From assembly GCF_009687865.1 (NCBI RefSeq), contig NZ_BLAE01000031.1:66860-130859 (forward strand): 64,000 nt of DNA. Direction: 5' to 3'. A model generated the notes under the pieces. It was not told the origin of the DNA. It did no database searches and saw only the letters and a program-made list of their open reading frames with translations. Of this stretch, positions 44,396 to 55,285 are shown piece after piece (the first letter of the stretch is position 1; every line of letters begins with the position of its first letter). The DNA comes from Acrocarpospora macrocephala (lineage in GTDB: Bacteria > Actinomycetota > Actinomycetes > Streptosporangiales > Streptosporangiaceae). Both the position numbers and the translations under genes were made by a program.

Positions 44396-44803
44396 CAGAG
44401 CCTCCAAGACACGGATACTTGCGATTCTTCACCCATCCAACCGCGCACGGCCAGTGCCGTCTCCCCCCGACGCGACGGATCGTGCCCGCCCGAGCATTTT
44501 GTCGATCTTTCCGAGACGAAATCCCTAGAAACCCGCGACCGTTCCACCACGGAGGCCGTGCTGGGGCTCGTGAGCTTGCGCGGTGCTGTTGGGCGGGTTG
44601 CGGGTTGCGGGGCGGAGGGGGTTGGGTTGGGCTTGTGGGATTGTGTGGTGCTGTGGGGGAACGTTCCGCTACGGAGGGAATTGGGGCTTGCGTGGGGGTG
44701 GCGCGCGCGATCACAGTTGTCTCCCGTGAGTTCAGGGGCGAAGAGGCGGCGGCAACACGCCAGAAACCCACGTGGCGGTCCGGCCGAAGGGCCCGGCGAC
44801 GCC

Positions 44804-45181
44804 GTGCGCTATGAGGCCTTCGGCCGCGTGCTGGCCGCGCTGGCCGCCGAGACCGACGCCATCGACTCCTGCCGCGACCTCAGCTGGTGGCTCGGCGCCG
44901 ACCACGCCTGGAACATCGAATGGCGCGACGGCCCTTACGCCCATGAACTCGCCGCCCTGCTCCTGGACCGCCTCACCGACTCCGGCCTGGACGACCTCGC
45001 CCACCACCCCGGCAACAGCACCCTCCAGGTCCTCGGCACCCCCTTCGTCCTGCACGCCGTGGACCCCCTGGGCCTGGACCGCATGCGCACCCGCCCCGGC
45101 CTCTGGCGCCTCTCCCAGGCCCTCGACCCACTGCACCACACCTCCGCCCGCCGCCCCTGGGAAGAACTCCTCGGCGGCTGA
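44804..45181 (+). CDS. Hypothetical small cytoplasmic protein
   Basis: 125 residues from GTG 44804; an in-frame GTG at 44726 would add a basic tail. Third-codon GC is very high throughout, supporting real coding in this frame. The sequence YEAFGRVLAALAAETDAIDS, WWLGADHAWNIEWRDGPYAHEL and TPFVLHAVDPLGLDRM is acidic and helix-prone with several Trp. I do not recognise it. No signal peptide or membrane helix. It precedes the repeat-rich gap. Confidence 0.6.
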   Translation: MRYEAFGRVLAALAAETDAIDSCRDLSWWLGADHAWNIEWRDGPYAHELAALLLDRLTDSGLDDLAHHPGNSTLQVLGTPFVLHAVDPLGLDRMRTRPGLWRLSQALDPLHHTSARRPWEELLGG

Positions 45182-45287
45182 CCTACTTTTTGGCCAGTTT
45201 GCGCTGTGTTGGAATGTCATCGACCCATTCATTGTTGACAGGGGTAGCATGACCGTTTCGCCAGCGGCGGGAGCGGCCCGTTTCCCC

Positions 45288-45397
45288 GACGACCGGGGCG
45301 GGGCCTCGATGACCGGGGCGGGCGCAGCCCGAGTCCGGCGCTGACGGGGGCGGGCGGAGCCCGAGGGGAAACAAAGGGCTGGGTGGGTGGGAGAACC
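45288..45397 (+). repeat. Dispersed GC-rich repeat with G-quadruplex motif, copy A
   Basis: GACCGGGGCGGG occurs twice (about 45291 and 45311). GGGCGGGCG(C/G)AGCCCGAG also occurs twice (about 45316 and 45348). A tail AAACAAAGGG is followed by GGGCTGGGTGGGTGGG (tail and motif overlap; motif 45376-45391) and GAGAACCA. The right edge of the window carries a near-copy with the same order (63941-64000). The four G-runs fit a G-quadruplex. Confidence 0.7.
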
Positions 45398-45439
45398 ACC
45401 GCATGCGCAGGGTCCCGTACTGAGGACCCATAGCCGACG

Positions 45440-45453
45440 CACTTGATCAAGTG
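45440..45453. promoter_or_regulatory. 14-bp palindrome CACTTGATCAAGTG
   Basis: Perfect palindrome, followed at once by a second TTGATC, about 95 bp upstream of the GTG start of the membrane-protein gene. Likely an operator for an unknown dimeric regulator. Confidence 0.55.
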
Positions 45454-45548
45454 ATTGATCGTTTCATCATTAAAGTGTGTCGCTATCAGTAGTTAAGTAG
45501 TGACTGAATATAATTGACCTGCCACGTGCGCATTGATCGGGGGATCGA

Positions 45549-46232
45549 GTGGCCTGGGCTTTTGGTAAGGCGAAGCGGGACGGCAGAGCCGGCGAGATCG
45601 GCCCTGACCAGGAGTATGTCGCGCTCGACCGGCGGGAACGGCGGATCCAGTGGTACATGCTGTCCGCGCTGATCCTGGGCGTCCTGCTGGGTGGTCTCGG
45701 CGGCAGCCTCGCCGACCGGGTGCCCGGCTGGGCGCTATCGATCTACGACCCCTTCATCTTCATGGTGCTGATCGTGGTCGTCGGCAGCCAGGCCGTCAGC
45801 TTCGGCTGGTCGCTGGTGAACGGGGCGCTGGCCGCGTTCGGCAGCCTGGTCGGCCAGCTCATCGCCAGCGTGGCCGCGCACGGCATCTCGCCCTTCGACG
45901 GGCTCGCCGGCGGGGCCGGCGGGTTGAACATCCTGCTGCTCGCCCTGGTGGCGCTGGGCCCGCTGTCATACGTGGCCACTCGCGAGGACCGATGGGGAAT
46001 CGCCGCCACCGGGCTGTCCGCCGGGGTGATCCTCGGCGAGGCCGCGGAAGAGCTCGTGCTCCTCGCGAACGGGCAGCCGTACCAGGGCTGGCAGGCGGCG
46101 GTGGCCACGTCGGTGCTGCTGGCGGGCGTGATCCTGCTCGTCTTCCGCCACGAGACCCTCAGCCGGCTGTGGGCGCTCCTGGTCGCGCTCACCTACTCCG
46201 GCTCGTACGGCGCGCTCGTCCTCGCGCTCTGA
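45549..46232 (+). CDS. Hypothetical multi-pass membrane protein
   Basis: 227 residues. After a charged N-terminal tail (about 1-32: [20 protein letters not shown]), six or seven hydrophobic segments run to the C-terminus ([104 protein letters not shown]). GTG 45549. It precedes proS by 58 bp. A transport or signalling role cannot be assigned. Confidence 0.7.
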   Translation: MAWAFGKAKRDGRAGEIGPDQEYVALDRRERRIQWYMLSALILGVLLGGLGGSLADRVPGWALSIYDPFIFMVLIVVVGSQAVSFGWSLVNGALAAFGSLVGQLIASVAAHGISPFDGLAGGAGGLNILLLALVALGPLSYVATREDRWGIAATGLSAGVILGEAAEELVLLANGQPYQGWQAAVATSVLLAGVILLVFRHETLSRLWALLVALTYSGSYGALVLAL

Positions 46233-46290
46233 CCTCCAGGAGTCGATAGCCTGTACGTCATCGAGACGAGCCACGAGTCAAGGAGTAGCC

Positions 46291-48030
46291 GTGCTACTGC
46301 GTATGTCGACCCTGTTCCTGCGCACCCTGCGTGAGGATCCGGCGGACGCGGAAGTGCCGAGCCACAAGCTGCTCGTGCGCGCCGGATACGTCCGCAGGGT
46401 CGCCCCCGGCATCTACTCGTGGCTGCCGCTCGGCAAGATCGTCCTGGAGAACGTGGCCAGGGTCGTGCGCGAGGAGATGAACCGGATGGGCGCCCAGGAG
46501 GTGCTCTTCCCCGCGCTGCTGCCCCGCGACTACTACGAGGCCACCGGCCGCTGGACCGAGTATGGCGACACCCTGTTCCGCCTCAAGGACCGCAAGGGCG
46601 CCGACTACCTGCTCGGCCCCACCCACGAGGAACTGTTCACCGACATGGTCAAGGGGGAGTACTCCTCCTACAAGGACTATCCGGTGACGCTCTACCAGAT
46701 CCAGACCAAGTACCGCGATGAGGCGCGTCCCCGGGCGGGCATCCTGCGCGGCCGCGAGTTCCTGATGAAGGACTCCTACTCCTTCGACCTGGACGACGAC
46801 GGCCTCAAGCGCTCCTACGAGCAGCACCGCGAGGCCTACATCAGGACGTTCGAGCGCCTGGGCATCGAGGTCAAAATCTGCTTCGCCACCTCGGGCGCGA
46901 TGGGCGGCTCGGCCTCCGAGGAGTTCCTGGCCCCCAGCCCCACCGGCGAGGACACCTTCGTGGCCTGCCACAACTGCGGCTACGCGGCCAACGCCGAAGC
47001 GGTCACCACCCCCGCGCCCGCCGCCCGCACCGGCGAGCGGGAGCCGCTGAAGGTGCTGGACACGCCGAACACCCCCACCATCGAGACCCTGGTCAACCAC
47101 CTCAACGACGCGCACGGCCTCGGCATCACCGCCGCCGACACGCTCAAGAACGTGGTCGTCAAGGTGGTCACGCCCGGCGTCAAGGAGCCGGAGACCCTGA
47201 TCATCGGGGTGCCCGGCGACCGCGAGGTGGACTTCAAGCGGCTGGAGGCGTCGCTCGCGCCCGGCGAGCCCGCCATCTTCGAGGCCGCCGACTTCGCCAG
47301 GCACCCCGGCCTGGTCCGCGGCTACATCGGCCCCCAGGTGCTCAAGGAGCTCGGCATCCGCTACCTGGTCGACCCCCGCGTGGTCGACGGCACCGAATGG
47401 GTGACCGGCGCCAACGAGCCGGGCAAGCACGCGGTGCACGTGGTCGCCGGGCGCGACTTCACCCCCGACGGCACGATCGAGGCCGCCGAGATCAGGGCCG
47501 GGGACGCCTGCCCGGTCTGCGGCTCCGGCCTGTCCATCGACCGCGGCATCGAGATCGGCCACATCTTCCAGCTCGGCCGCAAGTATGCCGACGCCGCCCA
47601 GCTGGACGCCCTCGGCCCCGACGGCAAGCCGATCCGGATCACCATGGGCTCCTACGGCATCGGCGTCTCCCGCGCGGTGGCCGTGCTCGCCGAGCAGCGC
47701 CACGACGCCCTCGGCCTGTCCTGGCCCCGCGAGGTCGCCCCCGCCGACGTGCACATCGTGGCCACCGGCAAGGAGAACCAGATCGAGGTGGCCACCGGGC
47801 TCGCCGAGGAGCTGGAGGCTCGCGGCCTGCGGGTGCTGCTCGACGACCGCGCCGGGGTGTCGCCCGGGGTCAAGTTCAAGGACTCGGAGCTGCTGGGCCT
47901 GCCCACGGTGCTGATCGTCGGCCGCGGCCTGGCCCAGGGCGTCGTGGAGCTGCGCGACCGCGCCACGGGAAGCAAGGACGAGATCCCGCTCGACGAGGCC
48001 GTCGGCCGCGTGCTGGCCGTTACTGGCTGA
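46291..48030 (+). CDS. proS: Prolyl-tRNA synthetase, bacterial type with editing domain
   Basis: 579 residues. Class II synthetase: N-terminal [20 protein letters not shown], motif 2 [20 protein letters not shown], the insertion (editing) domain at about 235-390 ([20 protein letters not shown]), motif 3 [16 protein letters not shown] and anticodon-binding C-terminus. It charges tRNA-Pro and hydrolyses Ala-tRNA-Pro. GTG 46291 has AAGGAG upstream. Its last 11 bp overlap the convergent ferritin-like gene. It heads the conserved translation block of actinobacteria. Confidence 0.97.
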   Translation: MLLRMSTLFLRTLREDPADAEVPSHKLLVRAGYVRRVAPGIYSWLPLGKIVLENVARVVREEMNRMGAQEVLFPALLPRDYYEATGRWTEYGDTLFRLKDRKGADYLLGPTHEELFTDMVKGEYSSYKDYPVTLYQIQTKYRDEARPRAGILRGREFLMKDSYSFDLDDDGLKRSYEQHREAYIRTFERLGIEVKICFATSGAMGGSASEEFLAPSPTGEDTFVACHNCGYAANAEAVTTPAPAARTGEREPLKVLDTPNTPTIETLVNHLNDAHGLGITAADTLKNVVVKVVTPGVKEPETLIIGVPGDREVDFKRLEASLAPGEPAIFEAADFARHPGLVRGYIGPQVLKELGIRYLVDPRVVDGTEWVTGANEPGKHAVHVVAGRDFTPDGTIEAAEIRAGDACPVCGSGLSIDRGIEIGHIFQLGRKYADAAQLDALGPDGKPIRITMGSYGIGVSRAVAVLAEQRHDALGLSWPREVAPADVHIVATGKENQIEVATGLAEELEARGLRVLLDDRAGVSPGVKFKDSELLGLPTVLIVGRGLAQGVVELRDRATGSKDEIPLDEAVGRVLAVTG

Positions 48031-48493
48031 TCGTGACGGGCGGCACGGGGGTCGGGTCGGTCACGCCGGGCGTGGCCTCCACCTGACCCTCGGCGGGCAT
48101 GCCGGGGAACGCCGGGATCGCGGGGCGCCAGCCGTACCCGCGGACCGCGCATTCCTGCATGGCCAGGGCGGCGAGCCGGCGCAGGTCGGGGTCGGGGTCG
48201 GCGGACAGCTCCAGGTAGGCGGCCAGCACCCCGTCCTCGACCTGGGTGGCCAGCCGGACCGCCTGCGCGGGCGTGCTCACCTCGAAGGGCAGCTGGTAGG
48301 TGGGGCCGGGTTCCGCGGGTTTCTCGCGGCGCTGGGCGATCAGGGTGCGCAGCTGGTCGCGCCTGGCCCGGTGGGCGTCGAACGCGGCGTTGGCGCGGGT
48401 GCGCAGGTTGCCGGAGGTCCTGGCGCCGACCACGCCGTAGGCGTACACAGCGGCGTGCTCGGCGGCGAGCGCCCGGGCCAGGGCCGTGCTCAT
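48020..48493 (-). CDS. Ferritin-like four-helix protein (DUF4439 type)
   Basis: 157 residues from ATG 48493. Helical segments [60 protein letters not shown] and [17 protein letters not shown] carry spaced Glu/His pairs (EHA..Y, DAHR), as in the ferritin-like DUF4439 proteins that accompany the lipoprotein upstream. Its start overlaps that gene's stop (ATGA). Stress or envelope metal roles are guessed, not shown. Confidence 0.72.
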   Translation of the reverse strand: MSTALARALAAEHAAVYAYGVVGARTSGNLRTRANAAFDAHRARRDQLRTLIAQRREKPAEPGPTYQLPFEVSTPAQAVRLATQVEDGVLAAYLELSADPDPDLRRLAALAMQECAVRGYGWRPAIPAFPGMPAEGQVEATPGVTDPTPVPPVTISQ

Positions 48494-49008
48494 CGGAGCC
48501 GTCCGAGGGCGGCGGCGTGCAGCGCCTCGCAGGCGCCGATGCTGCACAGCAGCTGGGACAGGACCGGCGAGGCGTCGGTCAGCTGCCGCGACCTGGCCGC
48601 GGCGGCCTTGCGCTCGGCGTCGCGCAGGAAGGCCACCGAGACGTCGGGGGCGGTGCTGGCGACCGGCGCGGGCGACCCCGGCGGCGCGGACGGGGCGTCC
48701 TCGGGCAGGTGCCGGCGGAGCGCGACCAGATGGGCCAGATGCCGCTGCTGGAAGGGCCGCAGGGTGGCGGCGAGATCGGCGTCGGAGAGGGTCGCCTGCT
48801 GGTAGAGCGAGACCATCTGCTCCTTGGCCGCGATCACCCCCGTGAGCAGCACCGTTTGCGGGTCAAGCGGTTCCGGCACGGCCGTTTCCGTGCCAGGCGA
48901 GGCCGCGCAGCCTGCGAGCGCCAGCCCGGCGGAGGCTCCCAGCAGAGCCCGCCGGGAAATCACCGCAGAAATCCCCGTAGCCCGGTCCCCGCCGCTCCTT
49001 GCCGTCAC
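48490..49008 (-). CDS. Ferritin-like Tat lipoprotein
   Basis: 172 residues from GTG 49008; GTG 48963 is also possible. A Tat-like SRRALLGASAGLALAGC ends in a lipobox (Cys about 34), so the protein is a lipid-anchored exported helical domain (LLTGVIAAKEQMVSLYQQA, FQQRHLAHLVALRRHL, AAARSRQLTDASPVLSQLL). It forms a coupled pair with the DUF4439-type protein, a pair that recurs beside proS-rimP in actinobacteria. Function unknown. Confidence 0.72.
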   Translation of the reverse strand: MTARSGGDRATGISAVISRRALLGASAGLALAGCAASPGTETAVPEPLDPQTVLLTGVIAAKEQMVSLYQQATLSDADLAATLRPFQQRHLAHLVALRRHLPEDAPSAPPGSPAPVASTAPDVSVAFLRDAERKAAAARSRQLTDASPVLSQLLCSIGACEALHAAALGRLR

Positions 49009-49114
49009 GAAGTCTCATCGTACGGCTCGGCGGGCAGTGCTGCTCTTTCCGCGCCCTTGTGTCGATAGGCTGTGGGCACGTTGGGCGAGGTACGCCCGTG
49101 AATGGGAGGTCGGC

Positions 49115-49663
49115 ATGGGCAGCGACGCTCGACGCGACCGCCTTGTGGAGCTCCTCAGCCCGGTGGTCGCCGCCGAGGGGCTCGATCTGGAGGACGTGAC
49201 GATCACTCCGGCGGGCAAACGCCGGCTCGTCCGCGTGGTGGTGGACCGGGACGGGGGCATCAGCCTGGACGACGTCTCCGAGGTGAGCCGCTCGGTGTCG
49301 GAGGAGCTGGACACGACGGACCTGCTCGGTGGCAGTCCATATGTGCTGGAGGTCACCTCGCCGGGCGTGGACCGCCCGCTCACCCAGCCCCGCCACTGGC
49401 GGCGTGCGCGGGGCCGGCTGGTCAAGGCCGAGCTGCGGGACGGGGCCGCGGCCGAGGGCCGGATCCTGCTGGTGGACGACGCCGGCGTGGAGATCGAGGG
49501 CGCCGGGCGGTTCGGGTACGGGGACCTGGTCAAAGGCAAGGTCCAGGTGGAATTCCGTCGGCTGGACGACGAGGATGACACCGACGTAGAAGACATAGAA
49601 GACATCGCCGACGAGGACGACCTCGGAGCCGACGATGGCATCGCACATCGCGATGAGGGCTAA
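49115..49663 (+). CDS. rimP: Ribosome maturation factor RimP
   Basis: 182 residues. RimP needed for 30S maturation: [60 protein letters not shown], then an Sm-like C-terminal part. The C-terminus has an extra acidic tail ([19 protein letters not shown]). ATG 49115 has GGGAGG upstream. It opens the rimP-nusA-ylxR-infB operon; nusA starts 11 bp after its stop. Confidence 0.95.
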   Translation: MGSDARRDRLVELLSPVVAAEGLDLEDVTITPAGKRRLVRVVVDRDGGISLDDVSEVSRSVSEELDTTDLLGGSPYVLEVTSPGVDRPLTQPRHWRRARGRLVKAELRDGAAAEGRILLVDDAGVEIEGAGRFGYGDLVKGKVQVEFRRLDDEDDTDVEDIEDIADEDDLGADDGIAHRDEG

Positions 49664-49674
49664 GGGGGAGCCTT

Positions 49675-50676
49675 GTGGACATTGACATGAGCGTCCTGCG
49701 CAGCTTGGAGCGGGAGAAGGACATCTCGTTCGACCTCGTCGTGAAGGCGATCGAGGACGCGCTGCTGATCGCCTACTTCCGGACCGAGGGCGCCGCGCAG
49801 AAGGCCCGCGCCGAGCTGGACCGGGTTTCCGGGCACGTCTCCATCCTCGCGGCCGAGCTGGACGAGGAGGGCACGGTCGTCCGGGAGTACGACGACACCC
49901 CGGGCAACTTCAGCCGCATCGCCGCGACCACCGCCAAGCAGGTCATCCTGCAGCAGCTGCGGGACGCCGAGGATGAGATCAACTTTGGCGAGTTCGCCAG
50001 CCGCGAGGGCGAGCTGGTGGCCGGGATCATCCAGCAGGGCAAGGATCCCCGGGTGGTGCTGGTGGACCTGGGCAAGATCGAGGCCATCCTGCCGCACAAC
50101 GAGCAGGTGCCCGGCGAGGAATACGTGCACGGCGAGCGCATCCGCTGCTTCGTGGTGCAGGTGAAGAAGGGCAACAAGGGGCCTTCCGTCACGCTCAGCC
50201 GTACCCACCCGAACCTGGTGAAGAAGCTGTTCGCGCTGGAGGTTCCGGAGATCGCCGACGGTTCGGTGGAGATCGCCGCGATCGCCCGGGAGGCGGGGCA
50301 CCGCACGAAGATCGCGGTGCGCTCCCGGAAGAGCGGGGTCAACGCGAAGGGCGCCTGCATCGGGCCGATGGGCTCGCGGGTGCGCAACGTGATGACCGAG
50401 CTGCACGGCGAGAAGATCGACATCATCGACTGGTCCGACGACCCGGCCGAGTTCGTCGGGAATGCGCTGTCACCCGCGCGCGTTTCCCGGGTTGAGGTCG
50501 TGGACGCCGACGGCCGGGTGGCGCGGGTCACCGTGCCGGACTACCAGCTCTCGCTGGCGATCGGCAAGGAGGGCCAGAACGCCCGGCTGGCCGCGCGGCT
50601 GACCGGGTGGCGCATCGACATCAGGCCGGACACTCAAGAGGCACCGGCCGATCCCGCAGATGCGTCGGCAAGGTAA
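49675..50676 (+). CDS. nusA: Transcription elongation/antitermination factor NusA
   Basis: 333 residues, the short actinobacterial NusA without C-terminal acidic repeats. N-terminal RNAP-binding domain, S1 domain (about 125-200: [20 protein letters not shown]), then KH1 and KH2 ([40 protein letters not shown]). It affects pausing and termination and chaperones rRNA. GTG 49675 follows GGGGGAG. The stop overlaps ylxR by 17 bp. Confidence 0.96.
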   Translation: MDIDMSVLRSLEREKDISFDLVVKAIEDALLIAYFRTEGAAQKARAELDRVSGHVSILAAELDEEGTVVREYDDTPGNFSRIAATTAKQVILQQLRDAEDEINFGEFASREGELVAGIIQQGKDPRVVLVDLGKIEAILPHNEQVPGEEYVHGERIRCFVVQVKKGNKGPSVTLSRTHPNLVKKLFALEVPEIADGSVEIAAIAREAGHRTKIAVRSRKSGVNAKGACIGPMGSRVRNVMTELHGEKIDIIDWSDDPAEFVGNALSPARVSRVEVVDADGRVARVTVPDYQLSLAIGKEGQNARLAARLTGWRIDIRPDTQEAPADPADASAR

Positions 50677-50947
50677 GCTGGAATATGGTGGCCAGGCTGT
50701 CCCACTGAGAACGTGTGTGGGCTGCCGGGTTCGCACGGCCAAGTCCGAGCTACTCCGACTGGTAGTGGTCGAGGGTGTTATTACCCCTGACCAGCAAGGA
50801 CGGCTTCCGGGCCGAGGTGCGTCACTGCACCCGGACGTGAGTTGTCTGGAGCTCGCAGAACGTCGCCGGGCGTTCACTCGCGCTTTTCGCGCGCAGGGAT
50901 CGCTCGATGTCACGCGTCTGCGGGATCACCTGGCGGAACGGGCTTGA
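50660..50947 (+). CDS. ylxR: YlxR/RnpM RNA-binding protein (DUF448)
   Basis: 95 residues. [20 protein letters not shown] and [19 protein letters not shown] are the YlxR signature. YlxR (RnpM) binds RNase P RNA and modulates it in Bacillus. ATG 50660 lies inside nusA; overlap is usual for this pair. A 163-bp gap follows before infB. Confidence 0.9.
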   Translation: MRRQGKLEYGGQAVPLRTCVGCRVRTAKSELLRLVVVEGVITPDQQGRLPGRGASLHPDVSCLELAERRRAFTRAFRAQGSLDVTRLRDHLAERA

Positions 50948-51110
50948 CGCGAGAAAGCGGCCGGGTGAATGGTTACCAACTGTCATGTAGGACGCCGAGT
51001 TGATGGGCGGAGTCAGATTGCTATGAGCGCCTGATGAGCACGCGGCAATGAGTACGTCCAGGTAGCGACGGTCCGGCGGCACAGCCTCCCGGGCCGAGTT
51101 AGGGAGTGCA

Positions 51111-54100
51111 GTGGCGAAGGTCCGGGTATACGAGCTCGCCAAGGAGTTCGGCGTAGAGAGCAAGGTCGTGATGGCCAAGCTCACCGAAATGGGCGAGTTC
51201 GTGCGATCGGCTTCTTCAACGATTGAAGCGCCGGTCGTCCGTAAACTGACGGAGGCGTTCGGTAAGGGCGACTCCAGGGGCGGCGGCAAGCCGACCCCAC
51301 GGCCGCAGCCGAGGCCCCAGCCCCGGCCGGCTGAGAGCCAGGCGACAAGCCAGGTGACAGGCCAGGCAGGCGGCCAGGCCGGAAACGGCGCCACGGCGGC
51401 GCCGATTTCCCCGATTCCACCCGCTCCGGCCTCGGAGGGCGGCATTCGCCCCGGGCCGAAGCCAGGACCGCGGCCGATGCCGCGGCCCGTTCCGATGCCT
51501 CATCCGACGCCACAGCCCGCGCCCCAGGCCGAGGCTCCGCGTCCGGCGCCGGAACAGCCCCGTCCGGAAATCCGCGCCGAGGCGCCCCGCCCCGCGGCGG
51601 CGTCCTCCCGGTCTGACTCCAGGTCCGAGTCCGGTCCCCGTCCGGGTGGTCCCGGCGGTCCCGGTGGCGGCCCGAAGCCGGGCCCCCGGCCCGCTCCCGC
51701 GCCGCGTCCCGCCGTTCCCGGCGTTCCGACCGGTGGCGGCGGCTCTGGTCGCGGCGAGCGTCCTTCTGGTCCGGGTGGCCCCAAGCCGGGCCCGCGTGGC
51801 CCGCGTCCGGGCAACAACCCGTTCTCGTCCAATGCCAGCGGCATGGGGCAGCGCCCGGCGCGTCCGGGTGGCCCCAGCGACCGCCCCGACCGTCCCGACC
51901 GCGGCGAGCACCGTGGTGACCGTCCCGACCGCGGGCCGCGTGAGGATCGTGGTCCCCGCGAGGACCGCGGTCCGCGCGAGCCGCGCCGCGACGGCGATCG
52001 CGGTCCGCGTCCCGGCGGTCCCCGTCCGGGTCCCGCGGGTGCGGGCGGTCCTCGTCCCGGCCCGGCCGGCGCGGGTGGCCCGCGTCCCGGTCCTGGCGCC
52101 GGTGGTCCGCGTCCGCCCGCGGGTGCGGGTGGTCCCCGTCCCGGTGGGCCGCGTCCCAACCCGTCGATGATGCCGCAGGGCCGGCCTTCCGGTCCCGGTG
52201 GTGGTGGCGGTGGCGGTGGCCCGCGTCCCGGTGGCGGCGGTGGCCGTCCCGGCGGCGGCGGTGGCGGCGGTGGCCGTCCCGGTGGCGCCGGTGGCGGCGG
52301 CGGTCGTCCGGGTGGCGGCGGCGGTTTCGCCGGTCGTCCGGGTGGCGGCGGCGGTGGCGGCGCAGGTCGTCCCGGTGGCGCCGGTGGCGGCCCCGGTGGC
52401 GGTGGCGGCGGTTTCGCCGGTCGTCCCGGTGGCGGCGGCCGTGGCCGCGGTGGCGGCACGGCGGGCGCGTTCGGCCGTCCTGGCGGGCGTCCGACCCGTG
52501 GCCGCAAGTCCAAGCGCCAGCGGCGCCAGGAGTTCGACAACATGTCGGCTCCGGCGATCGGCGGCGTGCAGGCTCCCCGTGGCGGCGGTCAGACGATCCG
52601 CCTCCCGCGTGGCGCCTCGCTGTCGGACTTCGCCGACCGGATCGGCGCCAACCCCGCCGCGCTGGTGCAGATCATGCTGCACCTCGGCGAGATGGTGACC
52701 GCGACCCAGTCGGTCAACGAGGAGACTCTGCAGCTGCTCGGCGCGGAGCTGGACTACGTGGTCCAGGTCGTCAGCCCCGAGGAGGAGGACCGCGAGCTGC
52801 TGGAGTCCTTCAAGATCGAGTTCGGTGAGGACGAGGGCGACGAGGTCGACCTCGCGCCGCGTCCGCCGGTGGTGACCGTCATGGGTCACGTCGACCACGG
52901 TAAGACCAAGACGCTGGACGCCATCCGCAACACCAACGTGGTGGCCCGCGAGGCCGGTGGCATCACCCAGCACATCGGCGCCTACCAGGTCGCCACCGAG
53001 CACGAGGGCGAAGAGCGGAAGATCACCTTCATCGACACCCCGGGTCACGAGGCGTTCACCGCCATGCGCGCCCGTGGCGCCCAGTCCACCGACATCGCCG
53101 TTCTGGTGGTCGCGGCCGACGACGGTGTGAAGCCGCAGACCATCGAGGCGCTCAACCACGCCCAGGCGGCCGACGTGCCGATCGTGGTCGCGGTGAACAA
53201 GGTCGACAAGGAGGGCGCGGACCCGACCAAGGTGCGGGCCCAGCTCACCGAGTACGGCCTGGTCGCCGAGGAGTTCGGCGGCGCCACGATGTTCGTCGAC
53301 ATCTCGGCCAAGCAGGGCACCGGCATCGACGCTCTGCTCGAGGCGATCCTGCTGACCGCCGACGCCGAGCTCGACCTGCGCGCGAACCCCGACATGGACG
53401 CGCAGGGCCTGGCCATCGAAGCCCACCTGGACAAGGGCCGCGGCCCCGTGGCGACCGTGCTGGTCCAGCGCGGCACGCTGCGGGTCGGCGACTCGATCGT
53501 CTGTGGCGAGGCCTTCGGCCGGGTCCGGGCGATGCTGGACGACAACGGCGACACGGTCGAAGAGGCCGACCCGTCGCGTCCGGTGCGGGTGCTCGGCCTC
53601 GCGGCCGTGCCCCGGGCGGGTGACAACTTCCTGGTCGTCACCGACGACCGGATGGCCCGGCAGATCGCCCAGCAGCGGGCGGCTCGCCAGCGCATCGCGG
53701 AGATGGCCAAGGCCGGTCGCCGCCGTACGCTCGAAGAGCTGTTCAGCGACTACGAGAAGGGCAAGATCGACGAGCTCAAGCTCATCATCAAGGGTGACGT
53801 GTCCGGTTCGGTGGAAGCACTGGAAGACGCGCTGCTCAAGATCGATGTGGGCGAGGAGGTCAACCTCCGGGTGCTGCACCGCGCGGTCGGCGCGATCACG
53901 GAGTACGACGTCAACCTGGCGATCGCGGACGACAACGCCGTGATCATCGGCTTCAACGTGCGGCCCGAGGTCAGGGCCCGCGATCTGGCCGAGCGCGAGG
54001 GCGTCGACATCCGTTACTACTCGGTCATCTACCAGGCGATCGAGGAGATCGAGGCGGCCCTGAAGGGCATGCTCAAGCCGGAGTTCGAGGAGGTCAGGAC

Positions 54101-54383
54101 CGGCACCGCCGAGGTCCGCGAGGTCTTCAAGGTTCCGAAGATCGGCAACGTGGCGGGCTCCCTGGTCCGTTCCGGCACGATCACCAGGAACAGCAAGGCC
54201 AGGATCATCCGCGACGGCGTGGTCGTGGCGGACAACCTCACGGTCAGCTCGTTGCGCCGGTTCAAGGACGACGCGACCGAGGTCCGCGAGGGCTACGAGT
54301 GCGGTATCGGTGTCGGCTTCAACGACATCAAGATCGACGACGTCATCGAGACGTTCGAGATGCAGGAGAAGCCTCGCGCCTGA
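51111..54383 (+). CDS. infB: Translation initiation factor IF-2 with long Gly/Pro/Arg N-terminal region
   Basis: 1090 residues, longer than E. coli IF-2. The N-terminal IF2N domain ([19 protein letters not shown]) is followed by about 400 low-complexity residues rich in Pro, Arg and Gly (PRPGGP-type repeats, then Gly-rich at about 365-450). A second IF2N-like part ([20 protein letters not shown]) follows. The GTPase has P-loop GHVDHGKT near 592 and NKVD, then domains II-IV. It brings fMet-tRNA to the 30S P-site. GTG 51111 has AGGGAG upstream. A very strong terminator follows. Confidence 0.97.
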   Translation: MAKVRVYELAKEFGVESKVVMAKLTEMGEFVRSASSTIEAPVVRKLTEAFGKGDSRGGGKPTPRPQPRPQPRPAESQATSQVTGQAGGQAGNGATAAPISPIPPAPASEGGIRPGPKPGPRPMPRPVPMPHPTPQPAPQAEAPRPAPEQPRPEIRAEAPRPAAASSRSDSRSESGPRPGGPGGPGGGPKPGPRPAPAPRPAVPGVPTGGGGSGRGERPSGPGGPKPGPRGPRPGNNPFSSNASGMGQRPARPGGPSDRPDRPDRGEHRGDRPDRGPREDRGPREDRGPREPRRDGDRGPRPGGPRPGPAGAGGPRPGPAGAGGPRPGPGAGGPRPPAGAGGPRPGGPRPNPSMMPQGRPSGPGGGGGGGGPRPGGGGGRPGGGGGGGGRPGGAGGGGGRPGGGGGFAGRPGGGGGGGAGRPGGAGGGPGGGGGGFAGRPGGGGRGRGGGTAGAFGRPGGRPTRGRKSKRQRRQEFDNMSAPAIGGVQAPRGGGQTIRLPRGASLSDFADRIGANPAALVQIMLHLGEMVTATQSVNEETLQLLGAELDYVVQVVSPEEEDRELLESFKIEFGEDEGDEVDLAPRPPVVTVMGHVDHGKTKTLDAIRNTNVVAREAGGITQHIGAYQVATEHEGEERKITFIDTPGHEAFTAMRARGAQSTDIAVLVVAADDGVKPQTIEALNHAQAADVPIVVAVNKVDKEGADPTKVRAQLTEYGLVAEEFGGATMFVDISAKQGTGIDALLEAILLTADAELDLRANPDMDAQGLAIEAHLDKGRGPVATVLVQRGTLRVGDSIVCGEAFGRVRAMLDDNGDTVEEADPSRPVRVLGLAAVPRAGDNFLVVTDDRMARQIAQQRAARQRIAEMAKAGRRRTLEELFSDYEKGKIDELKLIIKGDVSGSVEALEDALLKIDVGEEVNLRVLHRAVGAITEYDVNLAIADDNAVIIGFNVRPEVRARDLAEREGVDIRYYSVIYQAIEEIEAALKGMLKPEFEEVRTGTAEVREVFKVPKIGNVAGSLVRSGTITRNSKARIIRDGVVVADNLTVSSLRRFKDDATEVREGYECGIGVGFNDIKIDDVIETFEMQEKPRA

Positions 54384-54395
54384 GGTTTTGCCAAA

Positions 54396-54428
54396 CCGGT
54401 TCCCGGGCCCTCAGGGCCCGGGAACCGG
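54396..54428 (+). terminator. Strong terminator after infB
   Basis: Perfect 15-bp stem CCGGTTCCCGGGCCC (54396-54410) and complement (54414-54428) with a TCA loop, 12 bases after the stop. Confidence 0.9.
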
Positions 54429-54474
54429 CCCGTCTTCACGACCCCCGCGTCTGGGTTGATTGACGCACAAATAC

Positions 54475-54771
54475 ATGTATGTCGGTGCTCTGACGTTGGA
54501 CATCCTGCTCGGCGAGGTGCACTCGCTGAAGGAGAAGCGCTCGGTGATCCGCCCCCTCGTGGCCGAGGTGAAACGCCGCTTCCCGGCGGTCGCCGTGGCC
54601 GAGACCGGCCACCAGGATCTGCATCGGCGGGCCGAGATCGGCATCGCCGTGGTCTCCGGTTCGGCCGTCAACTGCGGTGAGGTGCTGGAGGCCTGCGAGC
54701 GGGTGATCGCCTTCCATCCCGAGATCGAGTTGTTGTCGGCTCGGCATCGGCTGTTCAACGACGAGGAATAA
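54475..54771 (+). CDS. DUF503 (YlxP-like) protein
   Basis: 98 residues from ATG 54475 (TTG 54460 is an alternative). [20 protein letters not shown] is the DUF503 start, followed by [19 protein letters not shown]. Members sit between infB and rbfA in many bacteria and are thought to act around ribosome assembly, without proof. No SD is evident, and a terminator separates it from infB, so it has its own promoter or relies on readthrough. Confidence 0.88.
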   Translation: MYVGALTLDILLGEVHSLKEKRSVIRPLVAEVKRRFPAVAVAETGHQDLHRRAEIGIAVVSGSAVNCGEVLEACERVIAFHPEIELLSARHRLFNDEE

Positions 54772-54823
54772 GGCGGCCGCATCCCAGCGTCAGCCGTACA
54801 TTGAAGGAAAGGGGAGCGCGATC

Positions 54824-55285
54824 ATGGACGCCGCGCGAGCCAGGAAGCTCGCGGACCGGATTCAGCAGATCGTCGCCGAGATGCTGGAGCGCCGGATCAA
54901 GGATCCTCGGCTCGGTTTCGTAACTATCACCGACACCCGGGTCACCAACGATCTGAGCGACGCCACCGTGTTCTACACGGTGTTCGGGTCCGAAGCCGAG
55001 CGCAAGGACACCGCCGCCGCGCTGGAGAGCGCCAAGGGCATCATCCGCTCCGAAGTGGGCAAGCAGACCGGGCTGCGGCACACGCCCACGCTGGCCTTCA
55101 CCCACGACCCGCTGCCCGACAGCGCCCGGCACCTGGACGACTTGCTCGCCGAGGCCAAGGCCAGGGACGAGGAGATCGCCAAGCGGGCCGAGGGCGCCGA
55201 GTACGCGGGCGACGCCGATCCGTACAAGCGGGACGAGGAAGTGGAAGAGGACGTGCCGGGGCAGGTAGGACGCGCCGTCACGTGA
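54824..55285 (+). CDS. rbfA: Ribosome-binding factor A
   Basis: 153 residues. KH-fold Rbf[53 protein letters not shown]. It aids 16S 5'-end maturation and cold adaptation. C-terminal acidic tail. GAAAGGGGAG precedes the ATG. The stop overlaps the GTG of the phosphoesterase gene (GTGA). Confidence 0.95.
   Translation: MDAARARKLADRIQQIVAEMLERRIKDPRLGFVTITDTRVTNDLSDATVFYTVFGSEAERKDTAAALESAKGIIRSEVGKQTGLRHTPTLAFTHDPLPDSARHLDDLLAEAKARDEEIAKRAEGAEYAGDADPYKRDEEVEEDVPGQVGRAVT

Larger units (their letters stand above)
45182..45548. other. Repeat-rich intergenic region upstream of the membrane-protein gene
   Basis: No gene is seen. It holds a GC-rich dispersed repeat (45288-45397), a 14-bp palindrome (45440-45453) and an AT-rich stretch (45453-45525) likely to contain the promoter of the membrane protein. 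Confidence 0.55.

Noticed and set aside
44419..44726. Coding extension upstream of the hypothetical gene at 44804
   Set aside because: Third-position GC falls and the translation becomes low-complexity, so the region before 44726 is treated as non-coding.
52190..52460. Tandem GGTGGCGGC-like repeats resembling a satellite or CRISPR
   Set aside because: In-frame Gly-rich low-complexity part of IF-2; no spacer structure.
51216..53879. 887-codon open frame opposite infB
   Set aside because: Arises from high GC and repetitive codons on the opposite strand. infB is unmistakable, and the antisense translation is low-complexity Ala/Thr/Gly/Arg.
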